Shown piece after piece: positions 47,671 to 64,000 of a DNA stretch of 64,000 nt (position 1 is its first letter; every line of letters starts with the position of its first letter). Source of the DNA: Paramecium sonneborni (Eukaryota; Ciliophora; Oligohymenophorea; Peniculida; Parameciidae); NCBI GenBank assembly GCA_905182985.1, contig CAJJDN010000085.1, positions 69,296-133,295 of the forward strand. Direction: 5' to 3'. The notes below the pieces were generated by a model. The model was not told the origin of the DNA. It made no database searches and worked only from the letters and a program-made list of their open reading frames with translations. Made by a program: the position numbers and the translations under genes.

Positions 47671-49497
47671 ATGATTACAAAATTTAATATTATGTTTTTA
47701 ATTTTATTTTTTTTAATTGCTTAAATCAATACATTAAAGCCATCAACATATTAATAAGCTCTAGCAACAATCTAAGATGATCCAGATCATCTAGCTTTAA
47801 TGATGTTTATTAAAAATGATTCAGATGAATCAGATAAAGCAATAAAATTATTAGAAGAACATTCTGCTACTATGATGGATATACTTAATGTAATAATGTT
47901 TAATTTATTAGATTATTAGATATAAATCATAAATTGTGATTAAATATCTAAAGAAGAATTCCATCATTTACCAGCTTGTTAATATAAAGAAAGTTTACCT
48001 TTTGCAATGTATTTGATTCCACCAAAAGATTCTGATCCTACATAAGGCCCAATTTAACCTATTTAAAAATTAATTACTAATTTCTCTCTACCTGCACTCA
48101 AGGAAGGATTTTTAGAAAATAGTCCATAATTTTGGGAATTAATCAATGATGAAAAATAATATGAACAATTTTTAAATGATAAAAGATTAAATAAAGTATT
48201 AACTAAAATTGCAAATAAACCTATTTGGTGGTATGGTATTACATAAAAATTCAGAGATAGAATAGATGTAAGAAAATTACTTTTATTTAGTTTGCTATTG
48301 TTAATCCTAGATTATTAAGTTAAGATCTTGTGATACTTAAGTTAATTAATGGATAATATATTGAATAGACTTACCATGGTGCAAAATAATATGAAAGTTT
48401 AAGAGCTTATTTATCAGTATTAGCAAGTGTAAAATTTATTAGAATATTTTAAGTCTTAAAGAGTTTATAAGAACTTGGAATCATCAAGGAATATTAATTC
48501 AAATTAAATTACTAATATAACTTCAATTTAAAATATAAATTTTGATAATTAATGGATCTTACTTTCCATCAATAATCATTAAAGATTAAAAGGTGTTATT
48601 TCAGATATGAAAGGAATATTTAGTGCTTATAATTTAATAGATAATTCTGGTACTTAACAATTACTAATTTATCCATTTTCCTAAAAAAAGAATTCAATTA
48701 CTGTAAAATCTTAAAACACTTTAGAATTATGTATAGAAATGATTGATTTTTTAAAATACAATGTAAATACTGATTCTCTTTAACTTTTATCAGAAATTAA
48801 ATAATTATTGACAACCAAATAAATTATTAATGTATGGTTTTTAAATCAAAAAAATTATAATAAATGCCATTTATTATGGGCTTTAACATTTGCAAATAAA
48901 TAAGAATACAAAAAGATATTTTCATTTCATATCATTTATGATCCAGATGATTAAATGAAAAAATAATTTTATATTAATAAAGTACCTTTCATTACCAGTT
49001 TAGAAATTAACGATGGTTAAGTAGCTTAATTAGATTATACTGAAAGTTTCATTTATTAAAATATAGAAGAATATATTGATAAATTATATTAGAGATATTA
49101 ATTAAAGAACAAATAAACTCAATAGTATCCAGAGAATAATAAAGAATTTGAATTTCTTTGTACTTAGGAATAAGTTAAATGCATAATAACAATAATTGAT
49201 AGAAAAAATTAAGTTGATGAAGACGTCTTTATTAAATCAATGAAAACAATTAATAATAACAAATAAATATGGATTATTTTATATTAAGATTGCCAATCAA
49301 TATTTATTGAAAAGTATAAATTATAAATTCCAACTTTAATTTTATATGATGCAAACAATTATAAATATTAAATAATGAAAGATTAATTTAACTTTATGAA
49401 TATTGATAAATTTATCAAATAAAAAAAGAGGAATTGGAAAGAATTAGATTATCAATTTTAAATAGAAAAATGTTCAATAAAAAAAGATGATTTATGA
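47671..49497 (+). CDS. ER thioredoxin-fold protein, PDI/DNAJC16-like without CxxC
   Basis: A 595-residue secretory-pathway protein. Signal peptide MITKFNIMFLILFFLIAQIN, then several thioredoxin-like units. The first includes QALATIQDDPDHLALMMFIK and LPFAMYLIPPKDSDP. The second is YEQFLNDKRLNKVL, ITQKFRDRIDFAIV and YHGAKQYESLRAYL. The last is QIWIILYQDCQSIFIEKYKL with QIPTLILYDANNYKYQIM. No CxxC active site is seen, so it is not an ordinary disulfide isomerase; the pattern recalls redox-inactive domains of DNAJC10/DNAJC16 or PDI relatives, but there is no J domain. Two introns restore 596 codons: 48268-48290 (23 nt) and an unusually short 48427-48442 (16 nt). If the latter is not an intron, the gene has a frameshift there. 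No KDEL-type ending. Confidence 0.68.
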
Positions 49498-49923
49498 TGT
49501 AATTTAATAAAACAGTATCAATATTATTATCTATTTAATTGATCTATATTATGTAGAAAAATTTCTTAATTGTATTTTTTTTGAATAATTTAAACTTATT
49601 TTATGAAATTGAAGAAATTATTAATCAACCCCATGAACGAGATATTGTATCATATTGTGTAAAAAAGTAAACTCTGTTTTAGCATCTATATTAATATAAT
49701 ATTTTCTTTAAGAAGTAGATTATTTATATATTTCTTTTTTTAAATCTTATTTCTCTTGTTAATAAATGATAAGAGATCTTTATTGATAAATATGGGGAGT
49801 AAATATCATTTAAAATAAGTATATAAAATAATATTTATATAAAGATAAAAAGAGTAGAATAAATTTTAGAACAACTCAAGAAAGAAGAATAATAATTCTA
49901 TAATTTTTTATAATGAAACATCT
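49498..49923. other. intergenic between convergent genes, no gene seen
   Basis: About 430 bp between the stops of the thioredoxin-fold gene and the CSN2 gene; AT-rich, no supported frame. Confidence 0.5.
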
Positions 49924-51331
49924 TCAATAATCAAATACTTTGATTTGATCTATAATTACTTTAAGAGCCTTAGTTTGTGTTTCAGCAACTTCTCCTCTAA
50001 TTTCTAAATAACCTGCTATTTCATCAATCAATCCATTAAAAAGTTTTTTGGTAATCAATCCTTAAATATATTTTTACAGGACAGGAACTTCAATCAATAG
50101 TTATTTAGATAAATAATCAAGTTTAATGGTTGAGTAACATTTAGCATATCTTAAAATTTTGCATTCAACAATTATTTATTACATATATGGTTTTAAGAGA
50201 GATAAAAATGAATCTTTTTAAAAATGCTATGAATTAGATTATATTTTTACTTCTGAATTTATAATGTTACTAAAATTTTAAACATTTTATTGTTCATAAG
50301 ATATTCTTAAATCTTAAAATACTTTAACATTAGGATCTTAATCATAAACCTTACTTTTCATATCATCAAATAAATTCATTTTGAAATTTTCAAGAATACT
50401 TACAACAGATGCATAGATTAATGCCTATTTAGCCTCAGGAGAACTAGCATCTAAGAAATTATAGAAAGCTTCCATAAATTTCTTTCTACTAAATTCATAT
50501 TATCTTTCTAGAGCTTTTTATTAACCAATAGTTAAATTGATAACTCCTTGAATCTATAGATATCTTATATATTGATATATACATATGGCTCAAGCAAATC
50601 AAGATTAGATTTTAATAGTTATCTATAGATTGGTTTAATTTCATCATTTCTATTAGTAGCATTGTACAATAAAATTCTATATGCCAATAATTCAGCAAGA
50701 AATGCTTTTCTTCTATCTTCATCTTGAATACTGCTATTTTCAAGTACAGAATTAATATTCTTAAAGATATTATATATTTAAATACATTAATAGTTTCTTC
50801 TAATTTTTTATAATTACCTTTTGCATGATAATCTTTGCATAATTTCATACTAGCTCCACAATAGATTCCAATTTAATTCATATATTTAAGTTTATCAAGT
50901 AGATTTGGTAAAACAGTAGTTATAAGATGAGAATTATTTGAATTCATTAATGCATCAACAACTATTTTGAGTGCTTTATCTCCTTCAGTTTTATATTATT
51001 TATCTAATAATTCTAAGAATCCTGAAATATATTAAAAAATTTGATTATCTTCAAATAAAGATTTTTAAATAACAATCTATATTAAAAACTAAAAAATAGA
51101 ATGAAATTTTAATACTTTATAACTTTAAAAACTCCATTTTCTTGAATTGATATCTTTTGACTTTTCTTTTTCTATTACCTCATTGAATAGTTTAAAAGCT
51201 AAATCAGGATTATCTTTTAATTCATCTTCTGCTTTATTATAATTATTTTCAAGTTCAATTTCATCTTGATCTTCTTCTTATTCCATTTGATTTTGATCAT
51301 AATCATAATCATCATATTCATAATCTGACAT
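49924..51331 (-). CDS. CSN2: COP9 signalosome subunit 2 (CSN2)
   Basis: A 441-residue protein; the family is about 443. The acidic N-terminus MSDYEYDDYDYDQNQMEQEE is typical of CSN2, followed by the conserved start of the helical repeats (ENNYNKAEDELKDNPDLAFK, KWSFQSYK). TPR-like helices continue to a C-terminal PCI winged-helix region (YCSTIKLDYLSKQLLIEVPV is close to it, then KKLFNGLIDEIAGYLEIRG). Three introns of 27, 26 and 29 nt are needed; after removal there are exactly 442 codons. CSN2 is the subunit of the COP9 signalosome that contacts cullin-RING ligases during NEDD8 removal. The proteasome lid subunit Rpn6 is the nearest alternative, but it lacks the acidic N-terminus. The start codon is only 20 bp from the divergent kinase gene. 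Confidence 0.85.
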
Positions 51332-51351
51332 TTTATTATGTAATTTTATTA
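51332..51351. promoter_or_regulatory. 20 bp start-to-start spacer of a divergent gene pair
   Basis: Complete DNA between the CSN2 ATG (minus) and the CDC7-like kinase ATG (plus). Confidence 0.6.
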
Positions 51352-52792
<1,441 letters not shown>

Positions 52793-52793
52793 N

Positions 52794-55693
<2,900 letters not shown>

Positions 55694-55821
55694 TTTAAAT
55701 TTATTTTTTTTGAATTTTAATTTGTTATTTTTAGTTCGTTATCTTTATCTTTATCTTTTAGATTCTCATAACACTTCTATATATTAATATTATATTATTA
55801 AACAATAAAATAGTTATAATA

Positions 55822-57576
55822 TCATCTTAACTTTGATTTTAATTTAGCTTAGTATTCCAAATTTTCTTTTTATACTTTTTCCAATTATTAAGATTTCTCT
55901 AACACTTTCTAACGTAATCTTTCTATCTCCTTATCTTATAATTCACATTTACTTTAAAATTCATTTATTGTAATACTATTAATCTTTACTTCTTCTGAAT
56001 ATTTTTATAATTATTTATGCTATTATATTAAATTTCTATAATTCTCAGCTTATCTTGATAAATCACTTATTAAACTATCATTCTATTGTTTTAAAATATT
56101 AATCTCTCCTTCCTTTATCTATAAAGTTTCTAAAATCTATTCTTAAGATTAATTTTTTCCATTTAAATTTTACAAATCTTTTAATTATACTTAAAGTCTA
56201 TAAAGTTATTCATCTTTTTATTTAATTATATTATTAAGTCTAGTACATTCATCTCCTAACATATTAGTTTTGCATTCCAATTCTCTAAAATTTTACTAAT
56301 AAGATTATTAATTCTCTTTATAAGAAGTCTCTAATTTTTAATTCATTAATTTTAATTATTGATTCTATTCTTTATAACCTAGCAATTCTTACTCTAAAAA
56401 TTGAATCAACATTTATTTTTGTTTATGAATATCATTTATTTCAATTTAATGATTCTTTTCTTAATTTTCTAATGATGTTTATAATTTCTTAATTTAATTC
56501 TATTCCTTAATTTATTATTATTATAAAAGATTAATCTATTCTTACGATTTTCCATACATAGAAGTCAATTCACTTATCTTTTATTATAATGAATCTCTAT
56601 GTTCATTATAAGTTTATGATAAGTGTTCAAAATCACTTTCAATTAACTTCAATTTATTTTATAAAATATTCTCACTTAATGTCTTAGAATCTGCAACATC
56701 CTTATATTTATTAAGCTATTAATTAATTTATTAATTTTATTCTCTAGATTAAGTTAATTTACTCTTCAATTCCATAACATGTTATTCCTAAGAACCAATC
56801 ACAGCCTATTATTTTAATAATGTAAATTCCTAATCCTTTGATTGACAATCAAATTATTATATAGCATATGATAATTTCTCTTCCAAAACATTATTATTCT
56901 TCTTCAAATTTATTAATTGAGTTTCCTAAATTTAATATATATTCTTACCAAAGATTAAACAAGACTTTAGTTCTTATTATCTGAACTTGAAATCTATGAT
57001 AAATTCTATTAAAGTCTTGCAATTTCCTATTTTGCTTATTATTATTCTTATCTTAAAGCTTATCTATGTTTTTATTCCTATTACTCCATCTAATACTTTA
57101 AATTAGCTATATCTTATTTCCAACTTAAATCTATCTATCTTACTGCATCATTATGACTCTTTTCTTATAATTCACATTTATGTTTATGAAAATCTAATTA
57201 ATCCTAAAATTTCATTCTAACTATTTACTTTAAGTTCCTAATTCTCTACTTGTAATTTTGGATCTTATTATACTATTACTTTTGATTCTTAAGACTTTTC
57301 TTTCAATTTTTAATTCTCTAATTGCAATCTATCTATTTCCTTAATAAATGTCTCCAAATCTTAAATTGAACAATTAGGCTTCTATTATTATTTAGAAACC
57401 TATTAAGTAATCGCCATTGGAGATTAAGGAGGTAATTAAGTTTACAATATTTAAGGATTAGATATATTTGGTTTTATAAATGAGTATGATTTTGTATCCT
57501 ACTTTGTTTCTGGTCTATTTTCTCTCTTATCTATTGAATTATGTAATGATAATGGCTATCTAACACTTGAATTCAT
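55822..57576 (-). CDS. long coiled-coil protein, 568 residues
   Basis: From ATG 57574-57576 (MNSSVRQPLSLHNSIDKREN) a Ser/Pro/Gln-rich head of about 80 residues is followed by nearly continuous heptad-rich coiled coil to TGA 55822-55824 (for example IQDLETFIKEIDRLQLENQK, LKKNNNVLEEKLSYAIQQFD, ERLRQKVLEKSQQLEKVQ). Introns of 25 nt (near 57200-57224) and 23 nt (near 56925-56947) are needed and give 569 codons. No globular domain is seen. Such proteins are usually structural parts of basal bodies, cortex or centrosome-like bodies, but this is inference from shape only. It lies 121 bp downstream of the next gene on the same strand. Confidence 0.82.
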
Positions 57577-57695
57577 TTGATTAATTATTAACGGATAAAT
57601 ATATAAATAAAATTTGTTTATTATTTTTCTCTTTTTTTAACTCAAATTTTATTCAAACTCAAAAATTAAATTATTTATTTATTATTAATCGAAAT

Positions 57696-59228
57696 TCATT
57701 ATTTTTATTTTGGTGTCCTTGAACACTATTTTATTATTCGCTTATTAAAATTTCTTTATTGTCTTTAAGAATTACTTCTATTTAAACCTCTAGATTCTTT
57801 CTCTAACTAACAATTTTAATGAACATCAATCGATTCTGCTTATAATTAACTTGGAATGAATCTTCTACTACAGGATCTAATTAATTAAACTATGTAATTT
57901 AAATTTTGCTCTCTTAATTCTAATAATTATTTATTTTTATTCTAAAGATCTTCTATCCTTTTATTACATTAACTTATTGTTTCTTTTAAATTTAATATTT
58001 AATTCTAGTAATACTAAATCTACTTCTACTTTAATTCAAAATTTTCCCTTTATTTAACAAGATTTTCATTAAATTTCAATAAATTTGTCTAATACTCTTC
58101 AATATTCTAATTTACATGCATCAAATAAATTTAGCTATAATCCTATTATTCTATTTAAATTTATTGAGAGGATTTTTAGACTATTTAATCTCTTTATCCT
58201 AAAGTTAGATTAAACATATCAACATTCGGTTAAACTTAATGTAGAAATTAATCATTGTTTATGTTAAAATTATTAATTTTCATCTCTTAGTTGATTTAAG
58301 TTAGAAAAATATATTTCATTGGCTCCTTATTCTAAACAATTTAAGTGTTAGAAAGAAATAATTTTTCATTATTTAATTTCATATTTTGACAATCTTAATC
58401 AATCTCATTTACATAAGAAAATAATTGATCAACTTCCTTTGATAATTCACTTATTTAAGGATTTATGTTATTCATTATCTATTGATGTCTCAGAAATTAT
58501 CTCTCAAAATTATTCATATAATCTTTTTAACATTTTTCATTATAATCTATTAAAGATTCAACGAATTATAAAATATTCTATAAATTTAAATTTTGAATTT
58601 TTTTATCTACTACTTTCATTATACCATTTTGCTATATTTAATTTTATTGTTGTTATACACAATTAAGTAAATCATTTTATTTTATTATTACTTTGTAAGC
58701 ATTTCTATACTATATGAAATGCTTTTTATCAATAACAACTGTAATATTTTAATACTTTTATTTATCGAATTAGAAATTTTCAATTTTTAATTTCAATTCT
58801 TCATCATTCATATCTTATTAAATATGAACTTCATAACAATTTGTTTATAAGTTATATTATAAATGCACTTTTTCCTTTTCTTGTGTGCAATTACGAATAT
58901 AATGAAATAAATAATTTTAAGGAAGTTTTATAAGCGATTAAATACATAAAATTACTCGTTATTTATTCCAAATTTCAGGATAAGGCTTTCCATCAGAAGA
59001 TAGATAAAACCTTTCATTAAGTTCTTTTTCATTTTCATTTCTTGAATATCTATATAAAATCGATGCATTTTGATGTTATATTTGATAAATTTATTTTTTC
59101 TCTAACATCCCTTAAGTTTATTTAGTTTTAATTGGCATTATTTATTCTTATAATCTAGTTAATGTTTTTAAATTCATTTAATAATTCATATCATCAGATT
59201 AAGTTGAAAGTTCAAAAATAGCATTCAT
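57696..59228 (-). CDS. uncharacterised protein with central coiled coil, 510 residues
   Basis: Intronless; 511 codons exactly from ATG 59226-59228 to TGA 57696-57698. The N-terminal 180 residues (MNAIFELSTQSDDMNYQMNL; YLSSDGKPYPEIWNKQRVIL) may form a small domain I do not recognise. The middle is helical (SLIDYNEKCQKDYMNNFERQ; DLQNKNKQLLELREQN). The C-terminus is basic and Ser/Arg-rich (SCSRRFIPSQLQAE; NKRIIKQCSRTPKQKQ). No membrane segment. The first internal ATG at 58619 would give a 307-residue version, but the frame upstream is clearly coding. Confidence 0.78.
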
Positions 59229-59354
59229 TTATATAATATATATATAATATAATAATTATATATTTCAAAAACAAATGTTATTATTTTACAATTCTTAAAA
59301 AAAGTATGTAAAAAATAAAATTTTTAAATTTATTTAAATCATTAAAAACTCAAT

Positions 59355-61580
59355 TCAAATTGCTTTTCTTATTTGAATTTCTTTTGAAACTTAATCCCAA
59401 ATTCCCATATATTATGAATCTTCACTAATAGCAATAAATGATTCAATTGCTTTTAACTAAATACTTTATTGAACAATAAACTATTTATCATTAACATTTT
59501 TTATGATGTTAATTGATTAGCCTGATTTAAAAAATAACAAATCTTTCTCATTTAAATAAATTGATGGCGAATATTAATAACATTATTTATTTGGCTATAT
59601 TTGAATTTCCTATCCTGAAAAGAATTTTAATGAATTATTTTCCTTTACATAAAATTGTAATTTTGATTCCGAAGACTAAAAAACAAATATATTATTGTTA
59701 ATAAAAGAAATTCTATAAATAGGAAATAAAAGATCTATTTTCTAAATTTATTGAACTTAAAAATCTCCTTAATTAATTACTTGATTGAGTAGAATCACAT
59801 TATTAGAACATGATACTAATAATTATTCACTTTTAGATAAACTTAAAGCTTAAACTGGTTATTCATGGTTAATAAAAATTTCAGATTGAATCCATTCATC
59901 CTATAAAATCCAAAATTTGATTTTATCATCCATACTTCCAGATATTATTAGATTTTCACTTCTATTAAGTTCCAAACATGTTATACTATAACTATGTCCT
60001 TTTAATTGTTATTCACAAAAGTATTATTATTTATCATCTCTTGACCATATTATTATTTATTTATCTTAACCTCCAGATATGAACCTATATGATTTTTTCA
60101 TAAATTTTAAGCAACACACATTGCCTTAATGAGAATTTAAAGTTTAAATTAATTGAAATTAACAATTGCTAATTTAAAAAACCTTAATTAATTTTTTAGA
60201 ACTAACAACCATTAAGGAAGCATCATGATAAAAAGAAAGAGCACAACATAATTCTTCTTATTTAATTGTACAAACTTATTGATACTAAATTTATTATTTT
60301 TAACACTTCTCTTTAATTTATGACTGATTACTTATTTATCTTTTTAAGATTAAACATGCAAATTATACAGTTTTTTAACATTAAACTAATTTCTTTTTTT
60401 TTGTAATTCTATCAATATCGAGTTCTTCTTCACACATTTCAATTTAATTATATTTTTATTAAAAAATCGCAATTAATTATTTTAAATCATGACAAATATT
60501 TGTTTAAATTTCTTAAGTTTTCTTTATTTCTGATTAATATTAAATCTTTATTTTTTCTTAATATTAATTTAAATTATTTGGATTACTTATTTCATTTGCA
60601 GTATTAATTAATTCACTTTAAGATAAATTTTACCATTTTTTTTATACCATATTTTATTCTTTAATAAGTTAATCTGAATACCCTTCTATAAAACTATTTA
60701 ATTATGTTAATGCTTAACCCAATCTTTCTTCAATAGAAAGTTTACAATCTGTAATAAATTAAATTTATTTATCCATATAATTTGAATAATTATTTTTTGA
60801 TTATTCTATTAAAATTTATTTCTATTATTATTAATTTAAGCATTGATCAAAAAATTTTTCTAATTTAGTATAAGTAATAGGACAACTAGAAATACAATCA
60901 AAACAAGCAAATCTACTAGGTATTGTGGATTATTCATTCAAATCAATCATAACTGCCTCTTTATTATGATTTTAACATAAATACTTTTACTATTTAGATT
61001 ATTTAAATAACTATTTTTCTAAATTCTAAATCATTTCATCAATATAATCAGGTTTATTTAATTAAATTTATGTTATTTATGATTGAATTTTACGTTTGCT
61101 TTCCATAATTTCCAAATTCTCTAATTATTTGTTAAGTAATTATTTAATATGTTAATTCATTGAATTCAATTATAAAATGAAATTGTATTATTCAAAAAGA
61201 TTTTCATCAGTAGAAACCTCTTTTACCGTATTTGAAAATAGATTATGTTACATATTCATAATTTCTATTTCTTAATTCAAAATTTTTAAATTATTATCTA
61301 CTTAAAATATAGTTTTTATCTTAATCTCTTCTTACAATTTGATAATTTCTTTGATTATTGCTATATTATTTTATGTTTACTCTTAACGTCCTTGTATCAA
61401 TTTAAATAATATTTCTTATATATATTTCTGGATGTCTTCAAGAAGAATTAAATGTTGCGATTATTAAGTTATACAAAATTTGCAAGTGATTTTCTTTTCT
61501 GGATTTGTTTAATTTACATCAAACCATATTCCAGTTTCATTATGTAATGAGCATTTTTAGAAATTAATTGAACTATTCAT
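59355..61580 (-). CDS. WD40-repeat protein with N-terminal Cys/His motif and coiled coil
   Basis: Intronless, 741 residues, ATG 61578-61580 to TGA 59355-59357. The N-terminus contains KCSLHNETGIWFDV and ITCKFCITQQSQH, a C-x2-H...C-x2-C arrangement like a B-box or short zinc finger, and a second one sits near residue 240 (YLCQNHNKEAV; FACFDCISSCP). A coiled coil links to the C-terminal third, a WD40 propeller: LNSHQGNVCCLKFMKKSYRF, ISGGQDKQIIIWS, LKGHSYSITCLELNRSENLI, ISGSMDDKIKFWIL, INHEQPVQALSLSKSEQLLV. The layout (Cys/His, coiled coil, WD40) is frequent in Paramecium as a multi-copy family of unknown role and superficially resembles TRIM-type proteins. No RING is evident, so ligase activity should not be assumed. 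Confidence 0.85.
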
Positions 61581-61638
61581 AAATATAATAATAATTAAGT
61601 AAATTTAATCACATAATTTAATTAATTGAATAAAAAAT

Positions 61639-63731
61639 TCACTTTCTTTAATTTTCTTAATCCTAATATGGTTCAGGTTAATGAATAGAACTCTCTTCAA
61701 CTTCTTCATCTTAATCATTTTAAGAGCTTTCTTCTATTTCTTATTCATCTATTGCATAAAATTCAGGTTATTATTATTCTTTCCCTTCAGAACTTTTCAA
61801 ATCTTAATCAGAGAAGTTCTCTTTTTAATTCTCTTCTTAATTTATTATCATTTCCTCTAAAGATAATGCTTATAATAACAATAAACAATGAAGTTATGAT
61901 ATATCTTATTTTTAATTAAAAGGAGATTGACTTTTTAATCGATTCAACTTTTACAAATCATCTTCTTTACTATTCAAAATCTCATTAATTTTTACTAAAG
62001 ATTAAAAAAATGATGTTTAATCTTAAACATCATAATTCAATTTTCTACCAACTTTTGTTTATGATTATTATATTTCATTCTATTAAAAAGCATAATCAAT
62101 TTCTTTTTTAATTTCTTCTATTTGCTTATTATTTAATCTATTTTATTATTCAAGTTTTTCTTTAAAATTTCTTAAATCCTATAATTGTTCTATAAGTTTT
62201 TCAGCTTATTCATTCTAATTTTATTCTATTTAATTTTATATTATTTCATCTGTAAATTCTCCAAAAACTTATCTAAGTAAATTTATTTATTCTTAATTAG
62301 GACGCTCTTTCGATAATATTATTAATGCTAATTATTATGCTTAATCATTCGGACTCATTTTATTAAATTATTATCTAGTACTACCTATAGCCTATGATTC
62401 TATTTGTTATAGAGTTTATTAAAGTTCCTAATTCTATTTTAATAATTAATCATTTTATTATCTCTATAATAAATTTTAATGACTAATATTATTCATACCA
62501 GTTTGGTAATCAAATAATTACTTTCTCAATTTATCATGTTCCTCTTACAAAGTTTAATTTAGAATTCTCAATTCCTTTTCAAATTTTTAACTAATCTCTA
62601 ATTCTTATTTCAATTATTCAAGTGTTTTCTCTAAATGATTTTTTTCATTACTCCATCTCTATTCTTAAGTTTAAAATTCATTTGAAAATTATGAAAAAGA
62701 TTCTTTTTTCATCACCTCTGTCTCCTTTTCTAAATGATTTGCATGAATTCTTAATTTTGTATTTTCTAATTTAATTTTAGTTAATTCTTTTTCTTATTCC
62801 GTTAAATATATATCAAAATAAGATACATCTGTTTCTTTTAATTATTCAGTTGGATATTACTACATATAATAATTAAATATACTTCCATTATTTTAATAAA
62901 TAAATAATGTCTATCTAATTAGGCATACTAAAATAAAAAATAATTTTCTTTTATTAACCATTCATACTCTCTCTCCATTATCAAAAGTTAATCCTAAGTT
63001 TCTTTTAAAAGATTTTTCAAATAAGAAATTTCTTTTTATGCTTTAAGTTAATTATCAATTTACTATTTTAAACCTATCGAATTATTTTACTCTAACAATT
63101 AGACTTATTCTTTAGTCATTTCCAATTATTCTTTGAAATGTTAAATCTTTTTTTCTTACATTTAATACCTAATACTTGAATTGCCTAAAGATTTCTTAGT
63201 AGATTCTTACTGAATTGACTTAGTACTATTGTGTAATGTTTCATAATTTATTTCTATTTCATCTATTGAATAATTTGCTAAGGTTTCAAGAATAGGTACT
63301 ACAGAAATTTCTCCTTTTTAAATGCATTTCACATTTTCTTCTAATTATTATCTTAATCTGCGAATTACTTCATATAATTGTAATACAACATCTGGTTTAT
63401 AATATTCTGCTTAATAATTAAGTTATTTATGTTAAGGAGTAATTGAGTTTTTGAATATTTTTTAAAATTCTCTCAAAAATGGATGCCAAGGTTTTATTAT
63501 AATATCATTCATTTTGTAAGTTTCGAAAATCTTTTTTTTCTTTTTAGCTTTTTTATTTGCCAATAAAAGTGAGACTTATTTTGGTTTTTATTTTTGACAG
63601 CCATAACATTTATAAGTTGAGGTTAAAGGATTATAATCAAAATAATCACTATGATTATCCTTTTCTTTACCTCTCTATAAATTCTTGATCATTAAATTGT
63701 TAAGAGTTTCTTCATTTTCACAAATTGACAT
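61639..63731 (-). CDS. large coiled-coil protein, 689 residues
   Basis: Starts MSICENEETLNNLMIKNLQR at ATG 63729-63731. An early CYGCQKQKPKQ and a Lys-rich stretch are followed by FRKAWHPFL-like sequence (IIIKPWHPFLREFQKIFKNS). From about residue 120 to 640 the protein is almost all coiled coil (VVLQLYEVIRRLRQQLEENV; EISYLKNLLKETQDQLLIME; ERYLKEQLEQLK-type heptads). The tail is acidic and Gln/Ser-rich (DEQEIEESSQNDQDEEVEES) and ends QENQRK before TGA 61639-61641. One 23 nt intron near 62860-62882 gives exactly 690 codons. Probably a basal body or cortical structural protein; no family name can be given. Confidence 0.8.
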
Positions 63732-63795
63732 AATTTGAAATAATAATATAATAATTGTTAATTATTCTTGAAATTCGTTTTTAATTAATTTATTA

Positions 63796-64000
63796 ATGAA
63801 AATCTTGGTTTTTTGCTTATTAGCATTGACTATAGCAGCAGACAAATTTGATTAATTCAGAGCATTTGATGAAGATGAATTTGGTAGAACATTAATAGAT
63901 ACTCTTTAAATGTAAATGAGTACAGGTGAACCAATTGCTCGTTTTATTGAAATAATGAGAAACTTAGAAACATCAATAGAAAATGAATAAAAAGAAGATG
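63796..64000 (+). CDS. trichocyst matrix protein (TMP), 5' part only
   Basis: The first 68 codons of a secreted protein running off the right edge. Signal peptide MKILVFCLLALTIAAD, then FDQFRAFDEDEFGRTLIDTL and QMQMSTGEPIARFIEIMRNL, which is the conserved beginning of Paramecium trichocyst matrix proteins (hydrophobic leader, -FG-TL--T-Q---STG-P--R----). TMPs are made as pro-proteins, cut, and packed as the crystalline core of trichocysts, the dischargeable defence organelles under the Paramecium cortex. The start is 64 bp from the divergent coiled-coil gene. No intron in the visible part. Confidence 0.85.

Overview
This window is somatic (macronuclear) ciliate DNA, almost certainly from the genus Paramecium. 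It is extremely AT-rich. Genes only read open if TAA and TAG mean glutamine and TGA is the sole stop. Coding sequences are interrupted by 20-34 nt introns of the form GTA...TAG (sometimes AAG). Genes are packed on both strands, in places with only 14-43 bp between divergent start codons. A trichocyst matrix protein gene, a family typical of Paramecium, begins at the right edge. All coding calls were made by hand translation with the ciliate code and by placing introns so that spliced length is a multiple of three. Standard-code ORFs are mostly meaningless here.

Layout. 1-7606: a giant VLIG-type GTPase with a C-terminal Cys/His motif and vWA domain, running off the left edge. 8593-9449: a small SPRY-like protein. 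9450-11049: gene relics. 11050-14328: a TPR protein whose tandem repeats each carry their own tiny intron. 14329-17462: a decayed dynein heavy chain fragment, partly duplicated around an N. 17463-24538: a cysteine-rich type I membrane protein and a cyclic-nucleotide-gated K+ channel. 25765-29381: a CEP120-like centriolar protein divergent from a SNARE-like protein, then a coiled-coil protein. 29410-30657: a MORN protein with a Ulp1/SENP-like fold whose catalytic Cys position reads Ser. 31483-31555: tRNA-Lys(UUU). 31764-36857: an Sp17-like RIIa/IQ protein, a Ser/Thr kinase and a large Cys-rich, GPS-like multi-pass membrane protein. 36858-42243: unidentified genes, relics and a second N-flanked duplication. 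42244-51331: an EF-hand protein divergent from an ELMO-domain protein, a GAF-domain protein divergent from a thioredoxin-fold ER protein, and COP9 signalosome subunit 2. 51352-55693: a CDC7-like kinase and kinesin-13, with a third N-flanked duplication between them. 55822-63731: coiled-coil proteins and a WD40 protein. 63796-end: trichocyst matrix protein.

Many products fit a cell covered in cilia and basal bodies: CEP120, RIIa/IQ, kinesin-13, many coiled coils, an EF-hand protein, a K+ channel and a trichocyst protein. There is no sign of operons or shared pathways. The three single-N positions (15848, 38296, 52793) are each flanked by apparently identical copies of about 1.1 kb, best read as uncollapsed contig overlaps. 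Gene counts in those places should be halved.
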